From contig OZ176056.1 of NCBI GenBank assembly GCA_964247055.1, positions 4,154,001 to 4,218,000 of the forward strand: 64,000 bases of DNA, in the 5' to 3' direction. The translations under genes and the position numbers were made by a program. Of this stretch, positions 13,301 to 22,448 are shown one piece after another. The notes under the pieces were generated by a model. The model had not been told where the DNA came from, made no database searches, and saw only the letters and a list, made by a program, of their open reading frames with translations. The DNA is from Paragordius varius. Its lineage: Eukaryota > Nematomorpha. The stretch's first letter is position 1; every line of letters begins with the position of its first letter.

Positions 13301-16300
13301 ATTTTTGACTCCTTATGAGTATTACATAACACCCAAAGATGTGCTTTTTAAAAAAATACAAATTAAAAATTCTGGGTTTCTTAAAAACGAAAAAGTGCAT
13401 TATGATCAAACTAAGCCAATTAGTTAAGAAGCCTTCAAAAAAAGCTGATTATTTGAAAGAGGGTCTATTCGCACAAATGTACTAAAAGCAAAAACTTGTC
13501 CAAGTAGGCAAAAACACAATTTCTCTTGATAATATCTTGGATATATTAACTAAATTACATAAAGTAATTGATAATTTTTTTTGACACCCATTTCTAATAA
13601 ATTCAACCCAAAACCCAAAACGATATATAATGTGTATAAATAAATACGGCATAACTTTTAACCTAGCAGATATTATATCAAAACCAAAAAAAGTAAAAAT
13701 TTTTTTGTAATACACTAATTATATTTAAACTACTAAATACAAGCCTGAGACTCTTTGTGCAGATCGCAAAAAAATTAGATTTCCACAATTTGCAAAATAA
13801 TGATCACAAAATTTTAATAAAATTAGTTTTTACAGATTCTGAATAAATCTTTCTAATATGCAACAAAAAAATAATTGTTCAATGGTGTTTTCATATTACA
13901 GTCTTATGTTTAAACAAAATTATTCATGCTCATTATTCAAAATAAGGCCCCCTCCGGCTTTTTTTGAAGTTTAAAATAACCAATAATTTAAATTATATAT
14001 ATATATATATATATTAAATAAAATTTTCTATTCCCAATATCAAAGTTAGATTGAAAACATTATACCGTGCCATAAATTCTTGCAATTTATAACGGAGTAA
14101 CATGAGTACAATTTGGCCTGGCAGCAAGACTTCTTGCATAGCTGGTGTATCGATTGAATCACACCAACTCAGCCCTTTAGCACATGCAAAAAGTTTATGG
14201 GTTGAATGAATTAACAATCGAAATTTATCAACGGCATCAGGGATATCGATAAGTAGGCTTGATCTAAATTTTTGGAAACACAATTAATATTATAAAATTT
14301 TTATATAATGTATGATTTAAAAAGTTTAAAAGATATCGAATGAATTAACAAACGAAATTTATCAGCAGCATCAGGGATATCCCTAAGTAAACTGATGTAA
14401 CTATCAAATATACTTTGATGGTTTCGGCATAATGGTTGCAATATTTATTTTTTTAAAATATTATGGAAAGTATGACTGTATATATTCACAGATGGTAGAA
14501 TTGATAAAATTTATGCAAAATATATGATTTAGCAAATTAACCCTCATAACAAACAAAAACCAAAAATTTATTGATAAACTATGATTTAAAAAAATTTTCT
14601 AACCAGAATATACATAATTTATCTATAAAAAAACCTTGTCAAAAATAATCCATTTTATCAGTCAAATATCCAAAAAGATATAAATCTTACTCAAGTATAT
14701 GGGCTCCAATAATCTCATTTTCAACATGCGTCAATTCTTTCGTTCCTTTTAACGTGGCATAACTGATGTTTTGATGATTTTCTTGACCAATTTCTGTGCA
14801 GTTTTTATCACCGACTAAAGACTGATTTTTTAAGCTTATGTTATTATTACCATTATATCGTGATTTAGTAATGTATTGATCCACATTATACGGTGTTAGT
14901 AAGTATACTTTACTATACATTTGTGCATAGGTTTGATTGAAGGTCGTATTATTTTCCGTTTGCTTAATTTGTGCTTCACTCAATGTTAAATCATACAAGG
15001 TAGAATTAGAATTATTAGAATCAGATGAGATGGCGTTTAATTTTGATGATATGCAGGTTGTATAAATATGTGAATTAACAAGTTTGCTACGAAATTGATG
15101 ACCAATCATAGCTAATGCCTTATGGGTCTCATTGAAAAACGTGGCATGATTAATTTTATTGCTATGGCGACCATCAGACTGTGGTAAAATGTATTGCGGA
15201 AGATCAGTTGATTTAAGTAAACTAGTGGTTGCAGTATTGTAAGTAAAATTACTGGTTGATGCTGAATACAGCGTTGTGGCATATTTACGTAACATGTTTA
15301 ATACGCAACTCCGATAAAATTTGACATTACTTTCTAGAAAAATGTGAGATATAATAAATATGATAGAAATATAGACATAAAAAGGTAAAAATGTTAAAAA
15401 ATATAACGAAAAATAAAAATGATTCGAATGTTTGTAAGTTAAAAAATATTTTTATTAAAATAATTTTGTATGATATAATATATATTGAAAAAGTCCTTTT
15501 TAAAATATATATTTAGATTAGTTTAAAAATGCTTTGCTTTCTATATCTCTTTTAATAACCAATGGTATATTCGGCGAATTCGTTAAGTTATAGAGATATG
15601 ATATCATAACAGAAAAACATTATAACCGCTTTTTTCGCACAAAAAATACATTTTGTTGTTATATCAAAAAAACTTACCTAATGTTTAAAAAATAAAACTT
15701 TTTTGTGAATCTTTTTGTATAGAGTTACACTTTTTTACAAATAAAAAAGTTTAAATTAAATTAAATTATAAATCAAAAAAAGTAACCTTGTTCTTCCCAT
15801 TCCGTTCCTTTTATGAGCTCTTCATAAATTTGTTTGTCGGATAAATTAGTCAGTGCCTTAAATAAAATATGAATTTTAAAAAAATTTTGGAAAAAAATAA
15901 AAAATATCATATTTTAAAAAAAATAAAAATTTAATATTTTAATATAAAAAAAAATAAAATGTAAGGACATAGTATACTTTTAAAATAGGTATGAGGGGTA
16001 TAGTCATACGTTGATTCTGGTAAAATAAACTTAGGACCACACTGCCATTATTGAGGTAATGTAAAATTTGATTCTGATAAAAAAATTTAAAAAATAATAA
16101 TAAAAATAAGGTTTTAACAAATTTTAAAATAATTAAAAATCTAAAATTTAAATAAATATAATTTAGCTTTCAAAAATATTTAATTAAACCTATCATAGCA
16201 AATTTATAATATATTATAACAATAAATATTTATGAAAAATAATTCATCAAAGGTAAAAACAATAGACTTTTGTAACATGTATATAAGATATTTCGTTAAA

Positions 16301-17741
16301 ATAATTTTTTAAAAAATTTTTTTTAAAATAATTAATCCTTAATTTATAATTATGTATTTATTACAGAATAGTGACATTCATTTTTGACCGAATTCAGGAC
16401 AACACCATATTCTGTGTGACAAATTCCATTCCTTTTCCAGTTTGGCCGTATCAAAGCAATTGGCTATAAATTTTAAATAAATTATTAATATGAAATTCAA
16501 ATATTAATTATAAATTTAATATATGCAAAAATTTAATTTTTATGTGATTTTTTGTTTAAGTTTGGTGTTTATTTGATTTAAAAAAAAATAAAAATTTGTT
16601 AAACAAATTCAAAATTGTAATAATTCAAATTTACCCTTGAACAATTCAAATTCACCCTAAAAATAAATTATGTGTTTTCGGGATAATATAACTCATCATG
16701 AATATGAAATATATTTTACGAGTTTTATTATTTTTTCAGCATTAAACAGAAAATCATATTTTAAAAATATTAAAATTAAGCTAATTTTTAATCTTACAAA
16801 ACACTTAATTTATTTTAGGTAGAATTTAAATTGTTCAAGTGTCATTTTAAACTGTAAATGGTATATAAAACTTATATTCAAATATTTTATTTATACACTT
16901 AAACACATATTATACATTAAAAATGTATTCACAAAAAGTATAAAAAAAATTTGTTTAAAACCCTTAAACAATTAATTGAATAAAAAGGGTAAAATATATA
17001 AATATGATTACATAATTCCGGCGAGGAATAAGGATAGGTCTTATCAATTTCTCAAGCCCATTAATTATAAAGTAACCACCAAATTCAGAAAATTCTTCCA
17101 TGGCCAACATTAATGCCTTTTCGTCCAAATCTCGTAAATGGCAATGATCCGACTATATAGTATATTAAAACAAAGCATTTTTAATAGACAAAATTTTTCA
17201 ATAAAGGAATAACAATGTTTTGTCATCCTTATTTTTTTACTATATACCCTATCCATTTTTCGCAATCATAATCCTTTTATTCGGAAAAAATTAATTATAT
17301 ATAATATATTTTGAGTTTTGACTTTAATCTGTCTTTACAATTTAAATTTAACGGGAAATTAAAAATTTACTTTTATCATGATTGGTAAATAGCCCATGAT
17401 CTTGGTAATTGAACCGGTATAAACCCCATCTATATACCAAGCTATATTTCCTTGAATTTCGGCACTATACGAAAAACGAGATAAACGACACTAGAGGCGT
17501 TATTTAAATTTTACCTCCTTTGGCATAAGTTTTTTATTACTACTACAACTTTTGTCATTAAATTTTGGATATCCAACATTAAGATCCTCTAATTGAGAAA
17601 TAAAATTACTTCAATTTTAATTAAAAGTGTTGATGTATTAGGAAGAACTATTTCCAGTGGAGCAAAACTTTCAACTAACTTATACATCCCTTCTTTTAAA
17701 GCAAAATTGAAAGAATTGATATGATGATTGGCTGGATTCAT
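757..17741 (-). CDS. POLR1B: RNA polymerase I second-largest subunit (RPA2/RPA135), 27 exons, 3' end outside window
   Basis: Catalytic-core subunit of nucleolar RNA polymerase I, which makes pre-rRNA. Exons in transcript order: 17741-17610, 17586-17515, 17490-17371, 17152-17012, 16463-16365, 16073-15978, 15856-15787, 15333-14691, 14263-14066, 12678-12489, 12190-11975, 10559-10350, 9030-8867, 8033-7733, 7103-6981, 6633-6286, 6122-6039, 5740-5654, 5125-5006, 4892-4829, 4522-4395, 3996-3856, 3497-3386, 3301-3120, 2452-2296, 1714-1589, 884-757. All have GT/AG borders and phases fit throughout (1484 codons seen). Family landmarks: GGYFIING (exon 4), ATGNL (exon 11), FRSVHRG and [14 protein letters not shown] (exon 12), QCQMCKQT (exon 18), GYDMEDAM (exon 20), [12 protein letters not shown] and [13 protein letters not shown] (exon 25), YYQRLRHM (exon 27). 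The start is the only ATG after an in-frame stop 14 codons upstream; the N-terminus looks ~35 residues shorter than human. About 450 extra residues sit in insertions, mainly exons 8, 10-11 and 13-14. The C-terminal zinc-binding part is missing, presumably left of base 1. Confidence 0.95.
4035..4296. mobile_element. Family A MITE in POLR1B intron 21
   Basis: Starts ACCATTTACAATTC and ends near gtaaatga. One or two 21-bp subterminal repeats per arm and the family core (ctaatataact...atggcatag...ttattttttcagtatt). Old: the repeats are degenerate. Confidence 0.75.
5164..5432. mobile_element. Family A MITE in POLR1B intron 18
   Basis: ACCATTTACAATTC to AAATGGT with three degenerate 21-bp repeats on the left and one on the right, so the arms are unequal. 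Confidence 0.75.
7733..8033 (-). CDS. POLR1B: POLR1B exon 14, lineage-specific Lys-rich insertion
   Basis: Exons 13 and 14 together encode about 155 residues between the conserved CGLLNHL block (exon 12) and [13 protein letters not shown] (exon 15), where human POLR1B has about 40. The segment is rich in Lys, Ser and Asn (for example [15 protein letters not shown]) and has no recognisable fold. Both exons carry proper GT/AG borders and add up to a multiple of three. The acceptor at 8034-8035 follows a T-rich tract. A basic loop here could carry a nucleolar or nuclear localisation signal, but that is inference. Confidence 0.7.
8519..8749. mobile_element. Foldback MITE with ~79-bp arms in POLR1B intron 13
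   Basis: Arms 8519-8597 and 8671-8749 are near-perfect inverted repeats beginning aacagttgttaaaatccg. The unique centre is about 73 bp and less AT-rich (gtgtcgtactgatgagtgct). No other copy in the window; superfamily not assigned. The well-preserved arms suggest a fairly recent insertion. Confidence 0.82.
9095..9331. mobile_element. Family A MITE in POLR1B intron 12
   Basis: ACCATTTACAGTTTAAATTC to GTAAATGGT, one to two 21-bp repeats per arm, family core present. Confidence 0.75.
9971..10306. mobile_element. Family A MITE in POLR1B intron 12, beside (TA)n
   Basis: Three to four 21-bp repeats at the left (aattcaaattcacccttaaac type) and two to three at the right. The core runs in the opposite orientation to most copies. 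The right end merges into the (TA)n tract that contains the exon 12 donor site. Confidence 0.75.
10350..10559 (-). CDS. POLR1B: POLR1B exon 12, fork/DNA-binding core with donor site inside a (TA)n tract
   Basis: Encodes [47 protein letters not shown] and [12 protein letters not shown], the most conserved block of the second-largest subunit. The donor GT at 10349-10348 is the first step of a (TA)n microsatellite of about 38 nt, so the intron begins GTATATATATA. Immediately beyond that tract lies a family A element. The acceptor side is also preceded by a short (TA)n run (10563-10583). Confidence 0.92.
10560..11240. repeat. POLR1B: Decayed tandem copies of the exon 12 acceptor edge in POLR1B intron 11
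   Basis: Four partial copies of the first 30-45 nt of exon 12 with its acceptor lie upstream of the true exon: about 10722-10775, 10958-11002, 11128-11150 and 11186-11232. Each holds gattataattaatttttt-like text followed, where complete, by cggccat, accctgaagcc-like text and the taatata acceptor. The copies have drifted from one another. Spacing is about 50-235 bp. Confidence 0.8.
11583..11820. mobile_element. hAT element scrap in POLR1B intron 11
   Basis: Begins gcaggggtgtccaaaaca, a good hAT left terminus, and contains gagggccgcg near 11790, but the matching right terminus is not present. Probably a truncated non-autonomous copy. Confidence 0.5.
12737..12966. mobile_element. Family A MITE in POLR1B intron 9
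   Basis: Left end degenerate (atcatttgcaattc), right end GTAAATGGT; one or two 21-bp repeats per arm. Confidence 0.7.
14338..14400. repeat. POLR1B: Decayed partial copy of POLR1B exon 9 in intron 8
   Basis: About 55 nt match the start of exon 9 (true copy 14207-14263): gaatgaattaaca, cgaaatttatca and gcatcagggatatc are shared with seven or so changes. In the POLR1B direction this fragment lies upstream of the true exon and would read [17 protein letters not shown], so it keeps the protein sense well. Confidence 0.8.
14691..15333 (-). CDS. POLR1B: POLR1B exon 8 with Asn/Ser/Thr-rich insertion
   Basis: This 643-nt exon is the largest of the gene. Its two ends match the polymerase: [14 protein letters not shown] at the start, [15 protein letters not shown] in the middle and [11 protein letters not shown] at the end, joining in phase to [17 protein letters not shown] in the next exon. 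Between the family-like pieces lie stretches of low-complexity sequence rich in Asn, Thr and Ser (for example [10 protein letters not shown]), roughly 100 residues absent from the human protein as I remember it. They are likely surface loops. The reading frame is kept open through all of them, so I treat them as coding rather than retained introns. Confidence 0.8.
16612..16862. mobile_element. Family A MITE in POLR1B intron 4, left end truncated
   Basis: Starts inside the left repeat array (aattcaaatttacccttgaac) without the ACCATTT terminus; the right end GTAAATGGT is present. Confidence 0.7.
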
Positions 17742-17922
17742 ATCAAGCGTGCGACGAACAAAAATTGGTGCAGTGATGAATCAAAAAATAATAATCTAAA
17801 TTTTTAAAGAAAGGAAACGCATAAATATTTATGTTTAAAAAATAAAAATTTCAGTCTATGATAAAACTAAAACAAAAATATTCTACGATATTCCTTTAAA
17901 CCATCTGACGAGTATTTAAATT
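17742..17922. promoter_or_regulatory. Divergent promoter region between POLR1B and SUB1
   Basis: Only 181 bp separate the POLR1B start codon (minus) from the SUB1 start codon (plus), so both promoters and 5' UTRs must lie in or overlap this interval unless an unseen upstream exon exists. It is AT-rich with no clear TATA box at a sensible distance for either gene and no CpG-rich stretch. Both products act in transcription, so shared regulation is plausible but not shown. Confidence 0.55.
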
Positions 17923-18322
17923 ATGGCGCAAACATCTGACACAGATTCTGGACCAGAGGATGTAAATTATTTTATACATTTATCTAGATTGAACCAGGAA
18001 AACGTAAAAAGATTGAAATAAAATCAGAAAAGAGTAAAAAAGAAGCCAAAACTGAGTGTGATGATAATGGAAATAAGCTATATCAAGTATACTCAATTTT
18101 ATATTAACAAGTTGGGAAAAATGAGATATGTTAGTGTTAGTGAATGGAGAGGAAGTTTTATGGTTAATATAAGAGAATATTACAATGATAAAGATGGCAC
18201 AATGAAACCGGGTAAAAAAGGTTTGTGTGATTTATAATATTTTAGGAATTTCTCTAAGTATGGATCAATGGAAACGGTTAAAGGAGCACATCGATGATAT
18301 CGATAAACAATTAAAAAATTAA
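17923..18322 (+). CDS. SUB1: Activated RNA polymerase II transcriptional coactivator p15 (PC4/SUB1)
   Basis: Single-stranded-DNA-binding coactivator that supports RNA polymerase II transcription. Four exons: 17923-17961, 17988-18086, 18112-18220, 18246-18322; 107 aa (human 127). The acidic/Ser start (MAQTSDTDSGPED) and Lys-rich linker are followed by the complete PC4 C-terminal fold from residue ~44: LYQLGKMRYVSVSEW, then NIREYYNDKDGTMKPGKKG, then ISLSMDQWKRLKEHIDDID. These match human PC4 almost residue by residue (GKMRYVSV, IREYW, MKPGRKGISL, QWSQLKEQISDIDD). The three introns are 26, 25 and 25 nt with GT/AG ends; each is needed, since read-through meets a stop or leaves the frame, and removing them gives a continuous frame. 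Head to head with POLR1B. Confidence 0.93.
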
Positions 18323-19799
18323 ACTGTAAATAAATTAATATTTTTAATCCTTTAGATTTTTATAAATTAGATACATCGTTTTTATACCTTATAACTTAAA
18401 TATTATTCTTTATGTCCCTAAAAGACGTCTCTTTTAATTCGATTATCATGAGCTTAATCTATGTTTAAATTTTGTTGCGCTGGATTTGAAGTGTTTGCAG
18501 GTATTTGCCGACTTGTTAATGTAACTTTGGTTGTAGTATGTTGGACAAGTCTTTACAATGTATGTGTCCCACATAGCTTAACCTACCCATTTAATCATAT
18601 TCACTATTGATTTTATTTGTAGCACTGCTAATGGGCCAGCGTTCTATGTAATATAAATTTTTGGTATTTTGTAACAAGGTTGTATTAAAAAGTTTGGGTT
18701 CTGAATCAAGTAATTGAACATGTTTGTCAGTGCCCATATCTCTGATTTATATTTTATAACGGGAAAGATATTGATAAATAAGGTGCTATTTGCGAGTTTT
18801 AACATATGTAAATCCGTGAATTTGTTTTAAAGTTTTTCAATGGTTTTACAGGAGTTTACTAATTAAATAGTCTCATAAAGGGTAGGACTGCGAATTCGGA
18901 TTTTCGTACCAGGAAATAATTCATATTAATAATATTTCTTGGTCGTAGTCTGAGGCTATTTTTTACGATGCACATGCCCTTGTGCACAACTAATGATTTT
19001 ACAGATCATTAGAAACTGGCCTTTGCCGTTAGCGCATTTTCATGACCCAGCCAACATCGCGGGGAGGTGGCAATAGGAGTTTGTTCGCCTAATTAAATTG
19101 TAGATTAGGTTAAAACTTTTGCTTAATATAAATTAAGTGTATGATTTTTTATGGTATTAATTTTAGCTATACAAATTTATTATTCGCACATCAAGAATAT
19201 CAATTAATTAATAAGTATAAGTAAAGAGTCTAACAGATATAAATTTTTTCGTACAATATTTAAATATTCAGATCAGAAAACATGTGCATCTTTATAAACA
19301 AGTGATGGATGGTGATTGGGACCGCTTATATAAAATAACACCCATCATTTTCTTTTGTAGTAGTTTTGTAGCACAAACCGATTTCATATGTAAATGACTT
19401 AAAAAGATATCAGACGATAAGTCAAACTTAAAGAGATGCAGTCTATGGCCTTTAAGCGCATTCAAAAAGTGCTTTTTATTATATCCTTTTTTCTAAAAAA
19501 TATATTTAAAGTATTTGTAAAAAATTTAATGCGCATGCATTTGAATGTTTGCAATATTAAAAATTCATTTATTACTTTTTGACACTATTTAAAGGGGAAA
19601 TTCCAATTCGGCAACTTTTTTTGATTAATTTGTTAAATATTGGTATCCTTTTAATCAACTTATAGATACTTTATTGAGTATATTCAATTAAATTCGACGG
19701 GAGTCTGTTTCGTGCTTTTTTATTTTAATTTAACAGTTATATTAATTTACACAGGTCGTAAATTGATATTTGTTGTAGTGTTTAATATAATTAATTTCC
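18323..19799. other. Intergenic, no gene recognised
   Basis: AT-rich sequence between SUB1 and the tandem array. A plus-strand open stretch at 18464-18613 (about 49 codons, hydrophobic and Cys-containing, starting MFKFCCAGFEVF) is too short and isolated to call. The rest shows stop codons in all frames and no repeat that I can match elsewhere in the window. Confidence 0.5.
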
Positions 19800-20025
19800 A
19801 ATATAGGCTGCCAAATTCACGAATCGAAAATTTAAAATGGACTTTAAGCACATAGCAATTATATATTTTATTTCCATTCAGATTTAAATTTGTTATTGGT
19901 ATTATACATTTTTATTTATTTATGATCCGAATTTCAAGTGCGAATTTTGGTTAAAATATCTTTGCAAGCACCTATGGTAATTTTTTTGAAAAATCATGAT
20001 AGTTCTGAAAAACAGTCGTGATTAC

Positions 20026-20932
20026 TTATATAACATATTCAATATTTTCTATTTGTACAAGATAATTAAATAGCTCATTCAATGCATTAATAATTTTATT
20101 AACATTGTTTTGCAATTTCGTTCCAATGTTTCTTATAGGGCGTAATTTCATATAAATTTGTTCATTGTCACTGGTGTCAAAATCAGTTACCTCGCCCAAC
20201 GCGTTTAAACATTGTTTTTTTTGGATATCAGCAATCATTTCAAACATTTCTTCCAAATATAATTCCTGATAATAGATTATGTTTTGAATCTGCAACAAAT
20301 ATCATTATATAATTTACATTAACAATTTGCATATTAAATTTAATAGGTAGAAAAGCGACAAATGTTATTTATTTCCAATTGACTTTCTCGAAAAAAAATG
20401 AAATCGATAAACTAAGATGATTGAAAACAAATTATTTTTACACCTGTATATTTTCGTTGAATACTTCTTCGTTTTCCTTATATAAATTTTTGAGTATGGA
20501 ATTCAGGTGTTGTAACTTAGTAAGCAAGATTTTAACTTCCCCCCATGTATTTATAGCGGAATTATAATTGTCCCTAGTTTGGGGCATGTAACTTATTATG
20601 TGCGCTTGAATTTCTTGAATAACTTGAGAATATTTAGATAATATATTAAATATTTTTGATTTATTAAAACTATTTGCTCGTGAATTTTGAGGATGGTCAT
20701 ATGTTGTCGAATTTAATTTTATTGAATCATTTTCAGGCGAAAGGGTAGTATTTTCACTTGAATCCGATAGATTAGATCTTATTTGGGTATCATGTTGAAA
20801 ATTATTATTACAAATTTTGTTTGAATGGAAGAAAAAACATTTTCGAGACTCGCTTTTTAATAATTCAATGTCCAAAATTTTGTGATACAATACAGGATTT
20901 AATGCGATGTAATTCAACAAGAAATTTTGCAT
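20026..20932 (-). CDS. Coiled-coil protein, tentatively Nup62/Nsp1 C-terminal-like, array copy 1
   Basis: Two exons, 20932-20444 and 20289-20026, joined at AACGAAAATATACAG/GTGTAA and TTGCAG/ATT; 250 aa. The first ~110 residues are polar with no recognised domain and no FG repeats. From about residue 105 the protein is helical and coiled-coil-like: YSQ, then a Trp 30 residues on (SAINTW), then KLQHLNSILKNLYKENEEV, then YYQELYLEEM, and near the end NEQIYMKL followed by NVNKIINALNELF. The order and spacing of Y-x-Q, W, Q-x-E-L and the final amphipathic helix with I-I-x-x-L-N resemble the C-terminal coiled coil of nucleoporin Nup62/Nsp1. This is pattern matching only, and any other coiled-coil family is possible. 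Open throughout. Confidence 0.8.
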
Positions 20933-21421
20933 TAGATAAAATCAAGAAAAATTATTATTATATTCAAGCTTTTAGGTTTTTAAATAATTAAAATTGACGC
21001 ATTACTATTCATTATTTTATTATTACAATACTCATTATTTATTATCATATAAAAGGTCATTTAAAATTCGAAAAACAGTGTTTTTAAAAAAAATAAATTC
21101 AGACAACAATGTTGCTAATTGCTGGCACATTAAAAACTATTTATTATACTTTTTTTGTCCATTTAATTATCCCACTTACACATACATGTCAAAATTATTA
21201 GGTAACAATGGTATTTATAATATCAAATATTCACGAATCAAAAATTCCAATAAACAATTTTTAGCATTTACATAATATAATTTATATTTTATACAGATAA
21301 ATTGTTATTATACATTTTTATTTATTTATTTGATCCGAACAAGTGCAAATTTCGGTTAAAATATCTTTGCAAGCACCTATGGTAATTTTGAAATCTCATG
21401 ATAGTTTTGACCAATGGTTAT

Positions 21422-22329
21422 TTATATAACATATTCAATATTTTCTATTTGTACAAAATAATTAAATAGCTCATTCAATGCATTAATAATTTTATTAACA
21501 TTGTTTTGCAATTTCGTTCCAATGTTTCTTATAGGGCGCAATTTCATATAAATTTGTTCATTGTCACTCGTGTCGAAATCGGTTACCTCGCCCAGCGAAT
21601 TTAAACATTGTTTTTGTTGGATATCAGCAATCATTTCAAACATTTCTTCCATATATAATTCCTGATAATAGATTATGTTTTGAATCTGCAACAAACATTA
21701 TAATATAATTTACATTAACAAATTAAATATTAAATTAATAGGTAGAAAAGCGACAAATATTACTTATTTCCAATTAACTTTCTCGAAAAAAATGAACATT
21801 GATAAACTAACAAGATTGAAAACAATTATTTTTACACCTGTATATTTTCGTTTAATACTTCTTCGTTCTCCTTATATAAATTTTTGACTATGGAATTCAA
21901 GTGTTGTAAATTAGTTAGCAAGATTTTAACTTCCCCCCATGTATTTATAGCGGAATTATAAGTGTCCCTAGTTTGGGGCATGTAGTTTATTATATGCGCT
22001 TGAATTTCTTGAATAACTTGAGAATATTTAGATAATATATTAAATAATTTTGATTTATTTAAACTATTTCTGCGTAGATTTTGAGGATGGTTATATGTTG
22101 TCAAATTCAATTTTATTGATTCATTTTCAGGCCAAAGGGTAGTATTTTCACTCTAATCCGATAAACTAGATTTTATTTGGCTATCTTGGCGAACCATTTT
22201 ATTTTTAAATTTGTTTTTTGTATTGAAGACAAAACATTTTCGAGACTCGCTTTTTAATAATTCAATGTCCAAAATTTTGTGATACAATACGGGATTTAAT
22301 GCCATATAATTCAACAAAAAATTTTGCAT
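21422..22329 (-). pseudogene. Array copy 2 of the coiled-coil gene, nonsense at codon 59
   Basis: Exons 22329-21838 and 21685-21422 keep the splice sites and the coiled-coil region of copy 1, but codon 59 is TAG (22155-22153). An in-frame restart further down would leave only the coiled-coil half, about 178 residues. Exon 2 is intact with few amino-acid differences from copy 1 (for example NSLG for NALG). It may be a pseudogene, or the truncated coiled coil may still be made from an internal start. Confidence 0.7.
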
Positions 22330-22448
22330 CAGATAAAATAAAGAAAAATTATTATATTTAAGCTTTTAGGTTTTTAAATAATTAAAATTGACGCATTACT
22401 ATTCATTATTTTATTATTACAATACTCATTATTTATTATCATATATAT

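Noticed and set aside
13482-13715. 77-codon minus-strand open frame in POLR1B intron 9
   Set aside because: Low-complexity hydrophobic translation, no motif, no splice sites that keep the POLR1B phase.
18464-18613. Short Cys-rich hydrophobic peptide
   Set aside because: Only about 49 codons, with no signal peptide logic, promoter or homologous copy; could be an exon, but nothing supports it.
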